Shown piece by piece: positions 53,981-63,651 of a stretch of DNA of 64,000 nt (the first letter of the stretch is position 1; each line of letters opens with the position of its first letter). This DNA is from Paenibacillus mendelii (GTDB taxonomy: Bacteria; Bacillota; Bacilli; Paenibacillales; Paenibacillaceae). The translations under genes were made by a program, and so were the position numbers. The notes below the pieces were generated by a model. The model ran no database searches and had not been told where the DNA came from. It was given only the letters and a program-made list of their open reading frames with translations. The stretch lies in assembly GCF_024498075.1 (NCBI RefSeq), contig NZ_JANHOF010000002.1, forward strand, positions 230,431 to 294,430. The letters run 5' to 3'.

Positions 53981-56900
53981 CGCAACGTCCCCCCATCAAA
54001 TTCATTCGGGTGCGGAGTACCAGGGACATGCAAATTAATATCTTCAGGCAAACCGAAATCTTCCAGCTTGCGCCTGATTTCCCGCTGCAGGCTGTTGTTG
54101 CCATCCTCCAATGCTTCTTTGGCCGGTATCCCCCGCAAAACCCGATCGTTCCAAGCAAAATCCATCACCCGGGGCAAGAAATAATGCCCTGGAACAATTG
54201 GAATATTGTTAGCCCAACGGAATTGCTCCTTCATGGCATCCAATTCTTCCTTTGGCCATGGCATAGAGAATAACGCCTCTACATTGGCAGAGTTCCAGCG
54301 GTACTCCAGGCCGTACAAGGATTCGACATCCTCGCCGTAACGGCTCTGCACCCCGGTTGAAGTCCACCAATTCAGGAATGTCCAGGCATCCTCCTTGTTG
54401 TCGCTATTCTTCATCATCATCGCTCCCGTAGTTGGCTGCTGTGCCCAACGGGCAACTGTACCATCTTCCCCGGGCATACCGGGAATGGGCGCCATCTTCC
54501 AATTGCCGGTTATATCGGGTGCAGCAACGTTTAGCATGACATACATCGAGAAGTCAGCTATGCCGACCGGTACATCCCCTTTGCGAAAATGCTCGATGAA
54601 GGAAGGGACGTCCAGCGGAAACAAATGTTTGTCGAACAGCTCCGTCCATTCGGTAAAGGCTTCGAGCGATTTCTTCTCACCCAGCTTCGAATCTCTACCT
54701 GCTGCGGAGTAAAGATCGGCTTTATTTTGCAGGAAGAAAACGCTAAATTCTTTCGGTGGATAGAAGAATGTCATTCCTTGCTCCTGCAGCGTCGGCATCA
54801 TCCGGTATACATCGTCCCACGTCTGTGGCGGCTCCAGCCCCAGGCTTTGCAAAATATCGGTACGATAGTACAGCGCATAGAAATTTTGAATTTCCGGTAT
54901 GCCGTACGTGCCCCCATTATAGCGATAGCTGTTCATAACCCCAGGCAGAAACCGCTGCTCCACCTCTGAAAAACCGGGAAACTGCGAGAGGTCGGCCGCC
55001 GCATCGCGCATCGCATAATCAGCCGGCATCTCCGGGGAGACGCCAAGAACGACATCCGGCTGGTCACCGGCCGCATTGCTGAGAATGAGCGCATTCGGAT
55101 TCGGCATGAGATTGACATTCACCTTAATGCCCGTCTCCGGGGTGAAGTATTGTTCGATCATTTGGTTCAGTACATCGACATAATCGCGTCCTCGCTGCAC
55201 CCAAACGGTTACAGCCTCCTCCTTGTTAAGTGATTTCTCGTTATACTGCATGGAAAATGTACGAAAAAAATCAACTGTGGAATACCAGACATAATCTGCG
55301 GTACCCGCTTCGCGTAATCCTGTATCCGCGCCTGGCGTCCGCAGTGCCAAAGCGTCGATCATCACCATTTGGTCGGAGAGCTGATTAAGCCAGAGTGCAA
55401 GGTTATTTTGCGAAACGGTCAGGTCAGCCAGCCTGTTAGGAATATTATCCACATTGCTTGAATAAGTCCGCAGTGTCTCTACCGCAATTTGAATGGCTGT
55501 CACCGTATCAGTCTCCGCCTGATGGACTCCCTTCAAATAGGCTGCTGTCCGTTCAAGGCGCTCAATCATCGCTTGTAAATCAGTCCTGATGCCGGGATAA
55601 TACAACTCCACGTCCCAGGTACGGTTGCGGTCCATGTTGGGCGCATCCCGGCCAAAGCCAAAATTGCCGGTTATGGTCCTCAGCTTGCGATCAAAAGCAG
55701 CCATTTGCGATAGCGCCTGTTTAAGTGAAAGAGCTGCAGGTTCTACGACAGATGCATCTGCCGTCATACGCAGAACATGCTTTCCTTTCCCCAAATAAAA
55801 CCTGAATGGGATTCCATCGTTACTCTGCAGCGGATGAAGACTAAAATTGCCGCTGGAAGGCAGCGCATAAGCAAGCAGTTCACGGAATGGCACCTTGCCG
55901 TCAATCGTAATGGTGCGGTAAGAATTGGACTTTCCCCGCCATGATTGTAAATACTTGATCACTATTTCATAGAATCCGTCTTCCGGAACCTCAACCTCCC
56001 ATTCCACCCACTCCCCGGCAAGCCGCCAGCGTTCTCCTCCAATCGCGTTATACACAATGCGTCCCTTGGGGTCAGGTGAAATATGAGGTTCACGCAGCGA
56101 GACGGTCTGAATGCCAGGCTTGGATTTGCCCGCGAACTGTTCCCCCTCGAACACTTTAGCCCAGCCTTGATTGTCATTGCTCTTGCTTTCGTTGCTGGAG
56201 GCAGGGGATTGTCCGGCAAGCGCTTGCTGTTTATTCGACATCGCATCCTTATATTCGGCATAGGAATGCACCTGCTCCGGTGCAACAAACCTCAGACTGC
56301 CGAGCGCCACCGGTTCCCTGCCACCGGTCATTCGCAACACGTGACGCCCTTTCGTTAAATGCCATTGTAACGGCTGCGATGAAGCTTTGTAATCAGCTGC
56401 TGCCATAGTCCGCCACCCTATGCGTTCGGTTTGAACCGGCCGTAATTCATTGCCCAATTCATTGCGGCTATACGGATACTGATCGTCTTTCCATACACGG
56501 TCCAGCGTAATGGATGCCGCCTCCCGGAACGGGACGGCACCGTCAATCTCAATCCCTCTGACAACCGGAGAGAAACTGCCTTCCAATGGCAAATAGTCGA
56601 GTTCCATCTCGTACAGTCCTTCTTCTTGAACCTCCAGCTCCCATTCCACCCAACCTGTGTCGTTCATCCAGCGCATGATATCACCGCCTGTCTCTGCATC
56701 ATGCGTCCGCTCGATGTCCGCATCGGCTGATTTGGCCGTATAGCGGGCGGCAGCAATGACAATCTCGCTGTTTTTTTGTGCCTGTTTCAAGCCCAATGAA
56801 GAATAGGTACGCTGAGCGTCCAAATAGTAGGACGGCTGATGCTCTTCGCGGCCTCCTAAGCTGCCGGCAGCAGTAAGCTCGTCTACTGGCAGCTGCGGAT

Positions 56901-57003
56901 AGTTTACAGTTTCAGCATTAAGCGAGCGGATAGTCAGGAACAGCGCTGCCGCAGCGATGAGCATGACAAGTGTGACACTCGGTTTGTTCAACTTCCGGAA
57001 CAT
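53977..57003 (-). CDS. solute-binding protein fused to two carbohydrate-binding-like modules
   Basis: A 1008-residue exported protein, more than twice the usual length. An N-terminal hydrophobic segment (about 9-28) has no lipobox Cys, so it is a signal peptide or an anchor. Two similar modules follow (about 100-240 and 290-428), each with WVEWE-EV near its start, a VPFRE strand and ending KG-HVLRMT; they look like CBM6/35-type beta-sandwiches. Then a helical linker (about 430-590) and a family 1 solute-binding domain (about 600-1000). Its end overlaps the permease start by 4 nt and its beginning overlaps the ATPase gene by 16 nt. Confidence 0.85.
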   Translation of the reverse strand: MFRKLNKPSVTLVMLIAAAALFLTIRSLNAETVNYPQLPVDELTAAGSLGGREEHQPSYYLDAQRTYSSLGLKQAQKNSEIVIAAARYTAKSADADIERTHDAETGGDIMRWMNDTGWVEWELEVQEEGLYEMELDYLPLEGSFSPVVRGIEIDGAVPFREAASITLDRVWKDDQYPYSRNELGNELRPVQTERIGWRTMAAADYKASSQPLQWHLTKGRHVLRMTGGREPVALGSLRFVAPEQVHSYAEYKDAMSNKQQALAGQSPASSNESKSNDNQGWAKVFEGEQFAGKSKPGIQTVSLREPHISPDPKGRIVYNAIGGERWRLAGEWVEWEVEVPEDGFYEIVIKYLQSWRGKSNSYRTITIDGKVPFRELLAYALPSSGNFSLHPLQSNDGIPFRFYLGKGKHVLRMTADASVVEPAALSLKQALSQMAAFDRKLRTITGNFGFGRDAPNMDRNRTWDVELYYPGIRTDLQAMIERLERTAAYLKGVHQAETDTVTAIQIAVETLRTYSSNVDNIPNRLADLTVSQNNLALWLNQLSDQMVMIDALALRTPGADTGLREAGTADYVWYSTVDFFRTFSMQYNEKSLNKEEAVTVWVQRGRDYVDVLNQMIEQYFTPETGIKVNVNLMPNPNALILSNAAGDQPDVVLGVSPEMPADYAMRDAAADLSQFPGFSEVEQRFLPGVMNSYRYNGGTYGIPEIQNFYALYYRTDILQSLGLEPPQTWDDVYRMMPTLQEQGMTFFYPPKEFSVFFLQNKADLYSAAGRDSKLGEKKSLEAFTEWTELFDKHLFPLDVPSFIEHFRKGDVPVGIADFSMYVMLNVAAPDITGNWKMAPIPGMPGEDGTVARWAQQPTTGAMMMKNSDNKEDAWTFLNWWTSTGVQSRYGEDVESLYGLEYRWNSANVEALFSMPWPKEELDAMKEQFRWANNIPIVPGHYFLPRVMDFAWNDRVLRGIPAKEALEDGNNSLQREIRRKLEDFGLPEDINLHVPGTPHPNEFDGGTLR

Positions 57004-58136
57004 GAAGAGATTGCCTCCCTGCTGCGGATTGCCAGCCCATCTTCCTTACGGAAAAACAACGCCTTCTCCATTTGAATCACGGCCTCAGCTTGATCATCGA
57101 CCGCAATATTTGTATGCGCTTCCATTCGCGAAACGACCGGCTTATCCTGGCCCACATTTATGAAGACGAATGTATCGGAGCCCATCAGCTCCACCATCTC
57201 TACACGGCCTTGAATTTTCCATTGGGGGAAGTCTTCAAGCGCCATTGCCCCCGACATAATATGTTCCGGCCGGACACCGAGTACAACTTGCCGTGAAGGA
57301 GCGGGATCTTGGCGCAAATCATACGCTCGCCTGTCTGGCACTGCCAGCCTCAAGCGCTTGTTTTCGAAGTAAAGCTGGCCGTCCCGCTGCGTAATTTCCC
57401 CTTCAATGAAATTCATCTGCGGTGTTCCAATAAACCCGGCGACAAACATATTTAGCGGACGATCATACAGCTCTTGAGGACGGGCGACCTGCTGAATCCT
57501 GCCATCCTTCATCACAACGATCCGCGTTCCCATCGTCATAGCCTCTGTCTGGTCGTGCGTCACGTAGACGGTTGTCGTCTGCAGCTGGCTATGCAGCTTG
57601 ATCAGCTCGGCACGCGTCTGAGCGCGCAGCTTCGCATCAAGATTGGACAGCGGTTCATCCATCAGAAATACTTGCGGCTCCCGGACGATAGCCCGTCCAA
57701 GCGCCACGCGCTGCTTCTGGCCGCCGGAGAGCTGACTGGGCCGTTTGCTCAACAAATGCGATATTTCCAAGATTTTTGCCGCCCGGGTCACCTGAAGCTC
57801 AATTTCATACTTGGCAACCTTGCGCAGTTTCAGGCCAAGCGCCATATTCTCGTAAATGGTAAGATTCGGGTACAACGCGTAATTCTGAAAAACCATTGCA
57901 ATATCGCGATGCTTGGGCGCTACATAATTAATAAACTTATCGCCGATATAGATTTCCCCCTTGGAGATCTCCTCCAGGCCGGCAAGCATTCGCAGTGTCG
58001 TTGTTTTGCCGCATCCGGAAGGACCGACGAGCACCAGAAACTCGCCGTCCAGGACGTCAAGATTAAAATCGATCACAGACGGGCGATCCTCATTGCCATA
58101 GTATTTATATACCTGTTTAAATTTTACATCGGCCAT
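56988..58136 (-). CDS. carbohydrate ABC importer ATPase (MsmX/UgpC type)
   Basis: A 382-residue ATPase with C-terminal TOBE-type domains. Walker A GPSGCGKTT near 40, signature LSGGQKQR near 135, Walker B VFLMDEPLSNLD and THDQTEAM follow the MalK/MsmX pattern. It is the only ATPase in the operon, with two permease pairs, so it probably energises both; MsmX-type ATPases are known to be shared. The ATG at 58136 has AGGAG 9 nt upstream; an ATG three codons earlier sits too close to it. First gene of the operon. Confidence 0.92.
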   Translation of the reverse strand: MADVKFKQVYKYYGNEDRPSVIDFNLDVLDGEFLVLVGPSGCGKTTTLRMLAGLEEISKGEIYIGDKFINYVAPKHRDIAMVFQNYALYPNLTIYENMALGLKLRKVAKYEIELQVTRAAKILEISHLLSKRPSQLSGGQKQRVALGRAIVREPQVFLMDEPLSNLDAKLRAQTRAELIKLHSQLQTTTVYVTHDQTEAMTMGTRIVVMKDGRIQQVARPQELYDRPLNMFVAGFIGTPQMNFIEGEITQRDGQLYFENKRLRLAVPDRRAYDLRQDPAPSRQVVLGVRPEHIMSGAMALEDFPQWKIQGRVEMVELMGSDTFVFINVGQDKPVVSRMEAHTNIAVDDQAEAVIQMEKALFFRKEDGLAIRSREAISSCSGS

Positions 58137-58226
58137 ATCTGACATCTCCTAACCTGTTGCTTCACTCCATACTTTTCTAGCATAAAGGAATCTGATGCAA
58201 TTTTATTTAGCTGCCATAACGCATTT

Positions 58227-58246
58227 CTTGTTCTAGACTTTGTTCT
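58227..58246. promoter_or_regulatory. direct repeat upstream of the operon
   Basis: CTTGTTCT (58227-58234) and TTTGTTCT (58239-58246) with a 12-bp period lie in the only gap between araC-type gene and operon. The same TTTGTTCT occurs before the regulator gene (59291-59298). Confidence 0.35.
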
Positions 58247-58305
58247 TATTCGTTCATACCCTGGTTCTTCAAAGCAGCAAGTTGGCCTTCTTGACCACGA
58301 TTGGG

Positions 58306-59202
58306 TTAAGTTGGTGCAGATGTTTTAAGCGTATGGGCATAAAATTTCGGGGAAAGCCCCTCCATTCGTTTGAACAATTTGCTGAAATAATGAATATCCT
58401 TAATGCCAACCATCTCGCCGATTTCGGTAACGGTATATTTTCTTTCCAGCAGCAGCGCTTTCGCCTTCTCTATTCGCAGTTGATTCAGAAATTCAAGGAT
58501 GGTTTTACCCGTTGCCCGCTTGAACTGCACTCTCAAATAATTAGGGGACAGATGGACCAGTTCAGCCAAATCCTTTATATCGATCGGGTCTGAGTAGTGC
58601 TTGTACATATACTGGATAACACGGACAATATGCGGTCTTCCGAAATCATCTTTCCAGACGCCCTCATTGGTTGCAATCTCGGCGATCAACTGTCTAATGA
58701 CCGTCAGCATATTCGAACGCATGGCAAGGTGATAGCCGTAAGTCTTCAATTCGAAGCATTGCAGCATATCAACGAAGGGCTGGCGGTACTTCAAAGGCTC
58801 TTTCAGCCGTGTCAAATACGGAATTTCCACCTCGGCAAACTCAACGATTGGCCGCTGCAGCAGATCGTTCTGGACTGGAATATGATCAAGATTTATATAG
58901 TCCCATTTCGTATACACTTCTTCAGGAAAGTTCAAATTTTCACCCATATAGATCCAGTCAAAATGAACGGCATAATAGTGGAAGTTCTCTCCTGCAGGCA
59001 CATAACAGTAATGCTCGGTATGCGGGGGCATATAAAGCATATCCCCTGCCTGCAGAACGTACTCTTTCCCCTCGATCCAATAGACGCAAGTGCCCTCCAG
59101 CACATTGATTATTTCATGGTCATAGATGATCCTTTGCGGAACCTTGTATTCCTCGTTGCCACTGTTTTGCTGAATGTAACGTACATAGGGCGCGATATTC
59201 AT
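58306..59202 (-). CDS. AraC-family regulator with cupin domain
   Basis: A 298-residue transcription factor: an N-terminal cupin (about 15-100; GDMLYMPPHTEHYCYVPAG) that probably binds a sugar, and a C-terminal double helix-turn-helix (about 200-290) with HLSPNYLRVQFKRATGKT and DIHYFSKLFKRMEGLSP. The ATG at 59202 follows AAGGTGG at 6 nt. It is upstream of and co-directional with the operon, 170 nt away, so it is the likely activator. Confidence 0.88.
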   Translation of the reverse strand: MNIAPYVRYIQQNSGNEEYKVPQRIIYDHEIINVLEGTCVYWIEGKEYVLQAGDMLYMPPHTEHYCYVPAGENFHYYAVHFDWIYMGENLNFPEEVYTKWDYINLDHIPVQNDLLQRPIVEFAEVEIPYLTRLKEPLKYRQPFVDMLQCFELKTYGYHLAMRSNMLTVIRQLIAEIATNEGVWKDDFGRPHIVRVIQYMYKHYSDPIDIKDLAELVHLSPNYLRVQFKRATGKTILEFLNQLRIEKAKALLLERKYTVTEIGEMVGIKDIHYFSKLFKRMEGLSPKFYAHTLKTSAPT

Positions 59203-59246
59203 GAAATCCACCTTTTTAATCCACACACAGCAAGCCTCCCCTGTTA

Positions 59247-59275
59247 TGTATATTCATAGATTCATTACCGATCAA
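59247..59275 (-). promoter_or_regulatory. putative promoter of the AraC-type gene
   Basis: Minus strand TTGATC (59275-59270), 17-nt spacer, TATACA (59252-59247). The rest of 59203-59551 holds the terminator of the next gene and nothing else I can name. Confidence 0.4.
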
Positions 59276-59474
59276 GAATGCTGCTTTCTGTTTGTTCTGC
59301 TTGTTTCAAGGGTATCATTCGCTCCACTAATGGAGAATGGCCGTATTTTACCTTCTATAGGGGATAGATTTACCGCAGCTTCACAAGATGATTCCTCATA
59401 TCTTTAATATCCGCTCGATCTGCGAAAGGGGACGATATAAGAGAAGTTGGAAGCTGAGCAAACGGGATAACGGC

Positions 59475-59507
59475 AAAAAAAAACGCGCGATCATAAAGAA
59501 TCGCGCG
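59475..59507 (-). terminator. terminator after the secreted glycosidase gene
   Basis: CGCGCGAT/ATCGCGCG stem (59484-59491 / 59500-59507), loop of 8, then nine T on the minus strand. Confidence 0.92.
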
Positions 59508-59551
59508 CACTTCGTCTTCAGGCTTCAGGGGACAGCTGTATGAAGGGAAGT

Positions 59552-62431
59552 TCAGCCGAATAGCTGTAACTCCCTTATAGCCGCCCAGTTCACACTGCCG
59601 GTTATTGTAATACGGACATATCGGTAAGAACCGCTCACCGGATCGCTTGTGATTTGACCATTTATTCCTGACCCTGTATGATCCGCAAGCGTTGTCCAGG
59701 TGCTATTGTCCAGCGAGCCTTCAACTTTGTATTTCCACGAATCGATGGCATAAAATTTCGTGATCACTTCATTCATTTTATGAGACGTTCCCAAATCTAC
59801 ATGCAGCCATTGCGGCTTGGTTCCGTCTGCTGCGCACCAATAAGTCGAATCGTCTCCGTCCAATGCCATAGCGCCGCTGCAAGCAGCCCCATTGTTCGTG
59901 GAGACAGTCGCCGTCTTGCCCGATGCTGCATTCGTTTTTCCGTATATTTCGAACTCGCGAATGGCTCCCCAATTGACAGCATCCGTAATGGTGATTTTGA
60001 CATATCTAAAAACCCCGCTTACCGAATCATTGGCGATCTGATTGGTCACGCCTGCGGCAGTCTTGTCAACCAGCATTGTCCAATTGCCGTTGTCAGTCGA
60101 GCCTTCGATTTTATATTTCCAGGAATCGAGCGCATAGAAGCTCGTTGTAATCTTCTCCAGTTTGCTCATCGCACCAAGATCTACAGTCATCCATTGCGGT
60201 TTGCTTCCATCCGCCGCACACCAATAGGTTGTATGATCGCCGTCTACGGCTTTGGCGCCATTGCAGCCCGGACCATTGTCGCTTGATGCCGATACCGTTT
60301 TATGCTGCGACAACAATGACAACGCTTCTGTTCCAAGCACCCTGAATTCCCCAATAGCAGCCATCGTTTGTCCATCAAAGCCTGTGATGGTAATCTTCAC
60401 ATACCGGTAAGCGCCGCTTGCCGAATCGGTCGTATGCTGTGCCAATACTCCTGCTGACGTATGATCGGCAATTGTACTCCAATTGCTTTGATCGACAGAC
60501 CCTTCCAGCTTATACTTCCACCGATTCGAAAGGTAAAATGACGTCTCAATGCCCGAAATATTTTTGATCGCTCCCATATCCACCATCAGCCATTGCGGTA
60601 CCGTTCCTGAACTGGCAATCCAATGTGTATCATAGAGTCCATCCAGAGCCAGAGAGCCGTCGTGCCCCGGGCTGCTGCTTGATACCGTGACACTTTTGTA
60701 AGCGGATTGATTCGTATCCCCCTCATTATCCGCAATCGGCTTATTGCTGACGATCAGCAGCCATTCTCCGGCAGAAGGCCGGTTCGGTACCGTCCATTGA
60801 CCGCCAGCCGGCGTGAATGTATCCAAGTTTATATATTCGCCATTTCTCGGATCGTACCATTTGGCCGTATAGGATGCGGTTGCAGACATATTTTTTATGA
60901 CGCCTGTCGATTGTCCCTCGCCAAAGAAATAGACGACATACGTATCGCTGCCATCAGAAGATAAGAGCGTGTGCGAGGGATCCGTAAACGAGCCCCAAGT
61001 GCTGCTGTCAAAACGCGGCACCAGCTTCCACCATTCCAAGGCGGTATAGAATCGTTTGAAGAAACCAAGTTGATCGGCCGTGCGCAGATTGGCGCCATCG
61101 TACCACCAATAATAGCGCTGCGGCAGTTCATAAGCCGTTCCGAAATCGTCAGGCTCTCCGGGCTTGGAATAAACATCGTTCCAAACGCCTGCCGCCCCGT
61201 AGCCATAGCCGTAAATGCCATACTGGAAAGCTTTATACGCCGCCCCCAGCGCCCCTTTCGAATCGGCCCAAAACTTCTCGTACCCCGTCTCATAGAGAAC
61301 CGCAGGTTTATGTGGGGCAGTGTTCCAGAAGTCCTTGGCCGCATTCATATCCGTCATGTCAACATGCATCTGTACCGCCCAGCCGTCATGATAGGATTTG
61401 TCCGCCCACCAGGAATCGGATGCCGTCGTTGCGCCAGTTCCCTCCATATGAGGCATAATGAGATGATTATAATCGTCATTGTCTTCAATACCATTGCCTG
61501 CAGCAAACCATTTCCCTATTGTTGCGGCATTATAAGCGCCATACAAATTTTTGTCGATTTCCTGCCCAATGGTCCAAATAACCGGATAGGCACCGTAACG
61601 AGCGACCCAATATTTCGCAACTCGGGCCATATATGCTTCTGTATAAACATTCGGATAATTGACGGGATCGCCTACCCAACTAATCTGGGAGTTCGAATGA
61701 ACAAGTCCCTGATCGGCGATATAAGCAAATTTGCGATCCAAATTATGAAACCCCGCCAGATCGGCGCTCGAAAATCCGTCGCTCAGGTTAGCTACCTCTT
61801 CTTCGTTATTCTCGGCATGGTCGCCTCCGCCGTGCGGCTGCCAGATGGCCTGTGATTGATAAACGGTAAAGCCTTGACTTACCCGCTTATCGACCGTGTA
61901 TTTGAACTGGGATGGCACACCATCAACGTTGGATGTTTCAAAGCGCTCGTGAGGCATGATCCAATGCGTATCTCCCAAATAGAAAAAAGGGGAACCATCC
62001 GCATAGGTCAAATACCTGCCGTCATTGCTTTTACTCAAAAATCCGCGCTTGTAGATTTCATGGCTGCCGACGTACGGCCTACTCTCTATTGTTCGTGTAA
62101 TGTTGTGGAGTCCGCCGTCCGTAGGGTCGGATGAGGTCGTCGTCATGGTCCATAAGCCTGTTGCGACAGGCGCAAACCTGACCTTCCATGTATTTCCGCC
62201 ATCCCAAAATGCCGGGCGTGAAATAACAGCTCCGCCCGGTCCTGCGAATTCAGCCGTTACATCTACATCGTTGAAGGGATCTGCATATGTTTTGGAGCTG
62301 GTCAGTGATATTTCCGCAACTCTCCATTGATCGACCGAGTAATCGGCAGCAAGGCTGGTGGATACCTTGACACCTAGAATAAGTACGAGACTAACAATGA
62401 CGACAAGCGTAGCTATACTTTTCTTCCGCAT
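59552..62431 (-). CDS. secreted DUF5060/DUF4038 glycoside hydrolase with three F5/8C modules
   Basis: A 959-residue secreted enzyme, paralogue of the one at 40497. Signal peptide (1-29, cut near SLA-AD), DUF5060 (about 35-120), DUF4038 barrel (about 125-560) and three tandem F5/8C modules of about 130 residues (574-703, 704-833, 834-959). Modules two and three share the YWCAADG-KPQW block and are recent duplicates. Glu291 (GQEID) and Glu381 (YETGYE) are catalytic candidates. F5/8C modules usually bind carbohydrates. GGGAGG precedes the ATG. It is probably a single-gene transcript, between two terminators. Confidence 0.87.
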   Translation of the reverse strand: MRKKSIATLVVIVSLVLILGVKVSTSLAADYSVDQWRVAEISLTSSKTYADPFNDVDVTAEFAGPGGAVISRPAFWDGGNTWKVRFAPVATGLWTMTTTSSDPTDGGLHNITRTIESRPYVGSHEIYKRGFLSKSNDGRYLTYADGSPFFYLGDTHWIMPHERFETSNVDGVPSQFKYTVDKRVSQGFTVYQSQAIWQPHGGGDHAENNEEEVANLSDGFSSADLAGFHNLDRKFAYIADQGLVHSNSQISWVGDPVNYPNVYTEAYMARVAKYWVARYGAYPVIWTIGQEIDKNLYGAYNAATIGKWFAAGNGIEDNDDYNHLIMPHMEGTGATTASDSWWADKSYHDGWAVQMHVDMTDMNAAKDFWNTAPHKPAVLYETGYEKFWADSKGALGAAYKAFQYGIYGYGYGAAGVWNDVYSKPGEPDDFGTAYELPQRYYWWYDGANLRTADQLGFFKRFYTALEWWKLVPRFDSSTWGSFTDPSHTLLSSDGSDTYVVYFFGEGQSTGVIKNMSATASYTAKWYDPRNGEYINLDTFTPAGGQWTVPNRPSAGEWLLIVSNKPIADNEGDTNQSAYKSVTVSSSSPGHDGSLALDGLYDTHWIASSGTVPQWLMVDMGAIKNISGIETSFYLSNRWKYKLEGSVDQSNWSTIADHTSAGVLAQHTTDSASGAYRYVKITITGFDGQTMAAIGEFRVLGTEALSLLSQHKTVSASSDNGPGCNGAKAVDGDHTTYWCAADGSKPQWMTVDLGAMSKLEKITTSFYALDSWKYKIEGSTDNGNWTMLVDKTAAGVTNQIANDSVSGVFRYVKITITDAVNWGAIREFEIYGKTNAASGKTATVSTNNGAACSGAMALDGDDSTYWCAADGTKPQWLHVDLGTSHKMNEVITKFYAIDSWKYKVEGSLDNSTWTTLADHTGSGINGQITSDPVSGSYRYVRITITGSVNWAAIRELQLFG

Positions 62432-62485
62432 GGTTTCTCAAAACCTCCCGTCAAATTGTATGCCATTGCCGACTGCTGAAATCTC

Positions 62486-62524
62486 AAAAAAAGGTTGACC
62501 GACGCTAATAGTACCGGCAACCTT
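62486..62524 (-). terminator. terminator after the Gfo/Idh gene
   Basis: Minus strand AAGGTTGCCG / CGGTCAACCTT stem with one bulge, followed by seven T. Confidence 0.75.
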
Positions 62525-62538
62525 CTTAATAAGAACAT

Positions 62539-63606
62539 TTATGAATCGAATACAATTTCACGCTGCTGTTGGCCTGACTCGTAGATCGCACACAAAATTT
62601 TCATAATTTCAATGCCATCTTCGACCGTACTGATCGGCGTGTTCCCCGTTTGAATACAATCGATAAAATGGTCGATTTCATTCTGGAAAGCGGAATAGAC
62701 GTCAATATGCGGCTTATTTACCTGTGGCTGAAGATTGACGATGGTATCGTACTTCTCCGAAACGATCATAAACTCGGGATCAATTTCCATTCCGCCCTTG
62801 TCACCGAAAAGTTTGAGACAAACTTCATCTTTCTTGGCATGCAGCGTAAAACTGGCATCGACCTGAAGGCTCGAACCATTTTCAAATCGGATGAGCGCCA
62901 CTGCCAAGTCTTCGATCGTATTCGGGAGCTGGGTGTCATAATCCGCAGCTTTGTAAAAATCGAGTCCTTTCACATTCCGGCGATTGCCCAGTTTGTGATG
63001 AACGGCCCCGTTAACCGATTTCACCTTCGGCTTGCCCATTAAATACCAGCAGAGATCAATAATATGAACACCTACATCGATAAGCGGACCGCCGCCGGAC
63101 CGGTTAATATCGGCGAACCAGCCGCCGGGATTTCCAAGCCGCCGCAAACAGGAAGCTTTAGCATAGTAGATTTCGCCTAAATCTCCATTGTCGACAAACT
63201 GTTTAGCCGTCTGTGCGTTTTCATCGAACCGCCGCACAAAGCCCATTTGAAATATCTTTCCGCTTTGGCGCACGCTCTCTCCGATCCGCAAAGCTTCCTC
63301 GACTGTCTTGCATAGCGGTTTTTCAATCAGCACATGCTTGCCTGCATTCAACGCTGCAATCGCAATCTCTGCATGGGTATCGTTCCAAGTGCAAATGCTC
63401 ACTCCGTCAATTTCCGGATCGCTTAACAGCTCCCGATAATCCGTGTAATATTGTTCCACTTGATTTTGATCCGCAACCTGCTTGGCCCGCTCCGGATTAA
63501 CATCACATACCGCGCGCAATTCAACATGCGGGTTTTTGGCATAACTGGACAGATGAAGACCTGAAATCGTACCTAGTCCAATAACTCCAATTTTCACATT
63601 ACTCAT
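62539..63606 (-). CDS. Gfo/Idh/MocA-family oxidoreductase
   Basis: A 355-residue NAD(P)-dependent enzyme. The Rossmann motif is GVIGLGTISGLH near residue 7; EKPLCKT near 95 holds the catalytic Lys, and GGGPLIDVGVHIIDL holds the Asp/His pair. These enzymes oxidise or reduce sugars and inositols. GGAG precedes the ATG. It starts 45 nt after the isomerase gene on the same strand and lies beside the glycosidase, so it probably works on a product of glycan breakdown. Confidence 0.88.
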   Translation of the reverse strand: MSNVKIGVIGLGTISGLHLSSYAKNPHVELRAVCDVNPERAKQVADQNQVEQYYTDYRELLSDPEIDGVSICTWNDTHAEIAIAALNAGKHVLIEKPLCKTVEEALRIGESVRQSGKIFQMGFVRRFDENAQTAKQFVDNGDLGEIYYAKASCLRRLGNPGGWFADINRSGGGPLIDVGVHIIDLCWYLMGKPKVKSVNGAVHHKLGNRRNVKGLDFYKAADYDTQLPNTIEDLAVALIRFENGSSLQVDASFTLHAKKDEVCLKLFGDKGGMEIDPEFMIVSEKYDTIVNLQPQVNKPHIDVYSAFQNEIDHFIDCIQTGNTPISTVEDGIEIMKILCAIYESGQQQREIVFDS

Positions 63607-63651
63607 CGTAACACGCTCCTGCTCATCATTTAGATCCGATTAATCGTCTGG

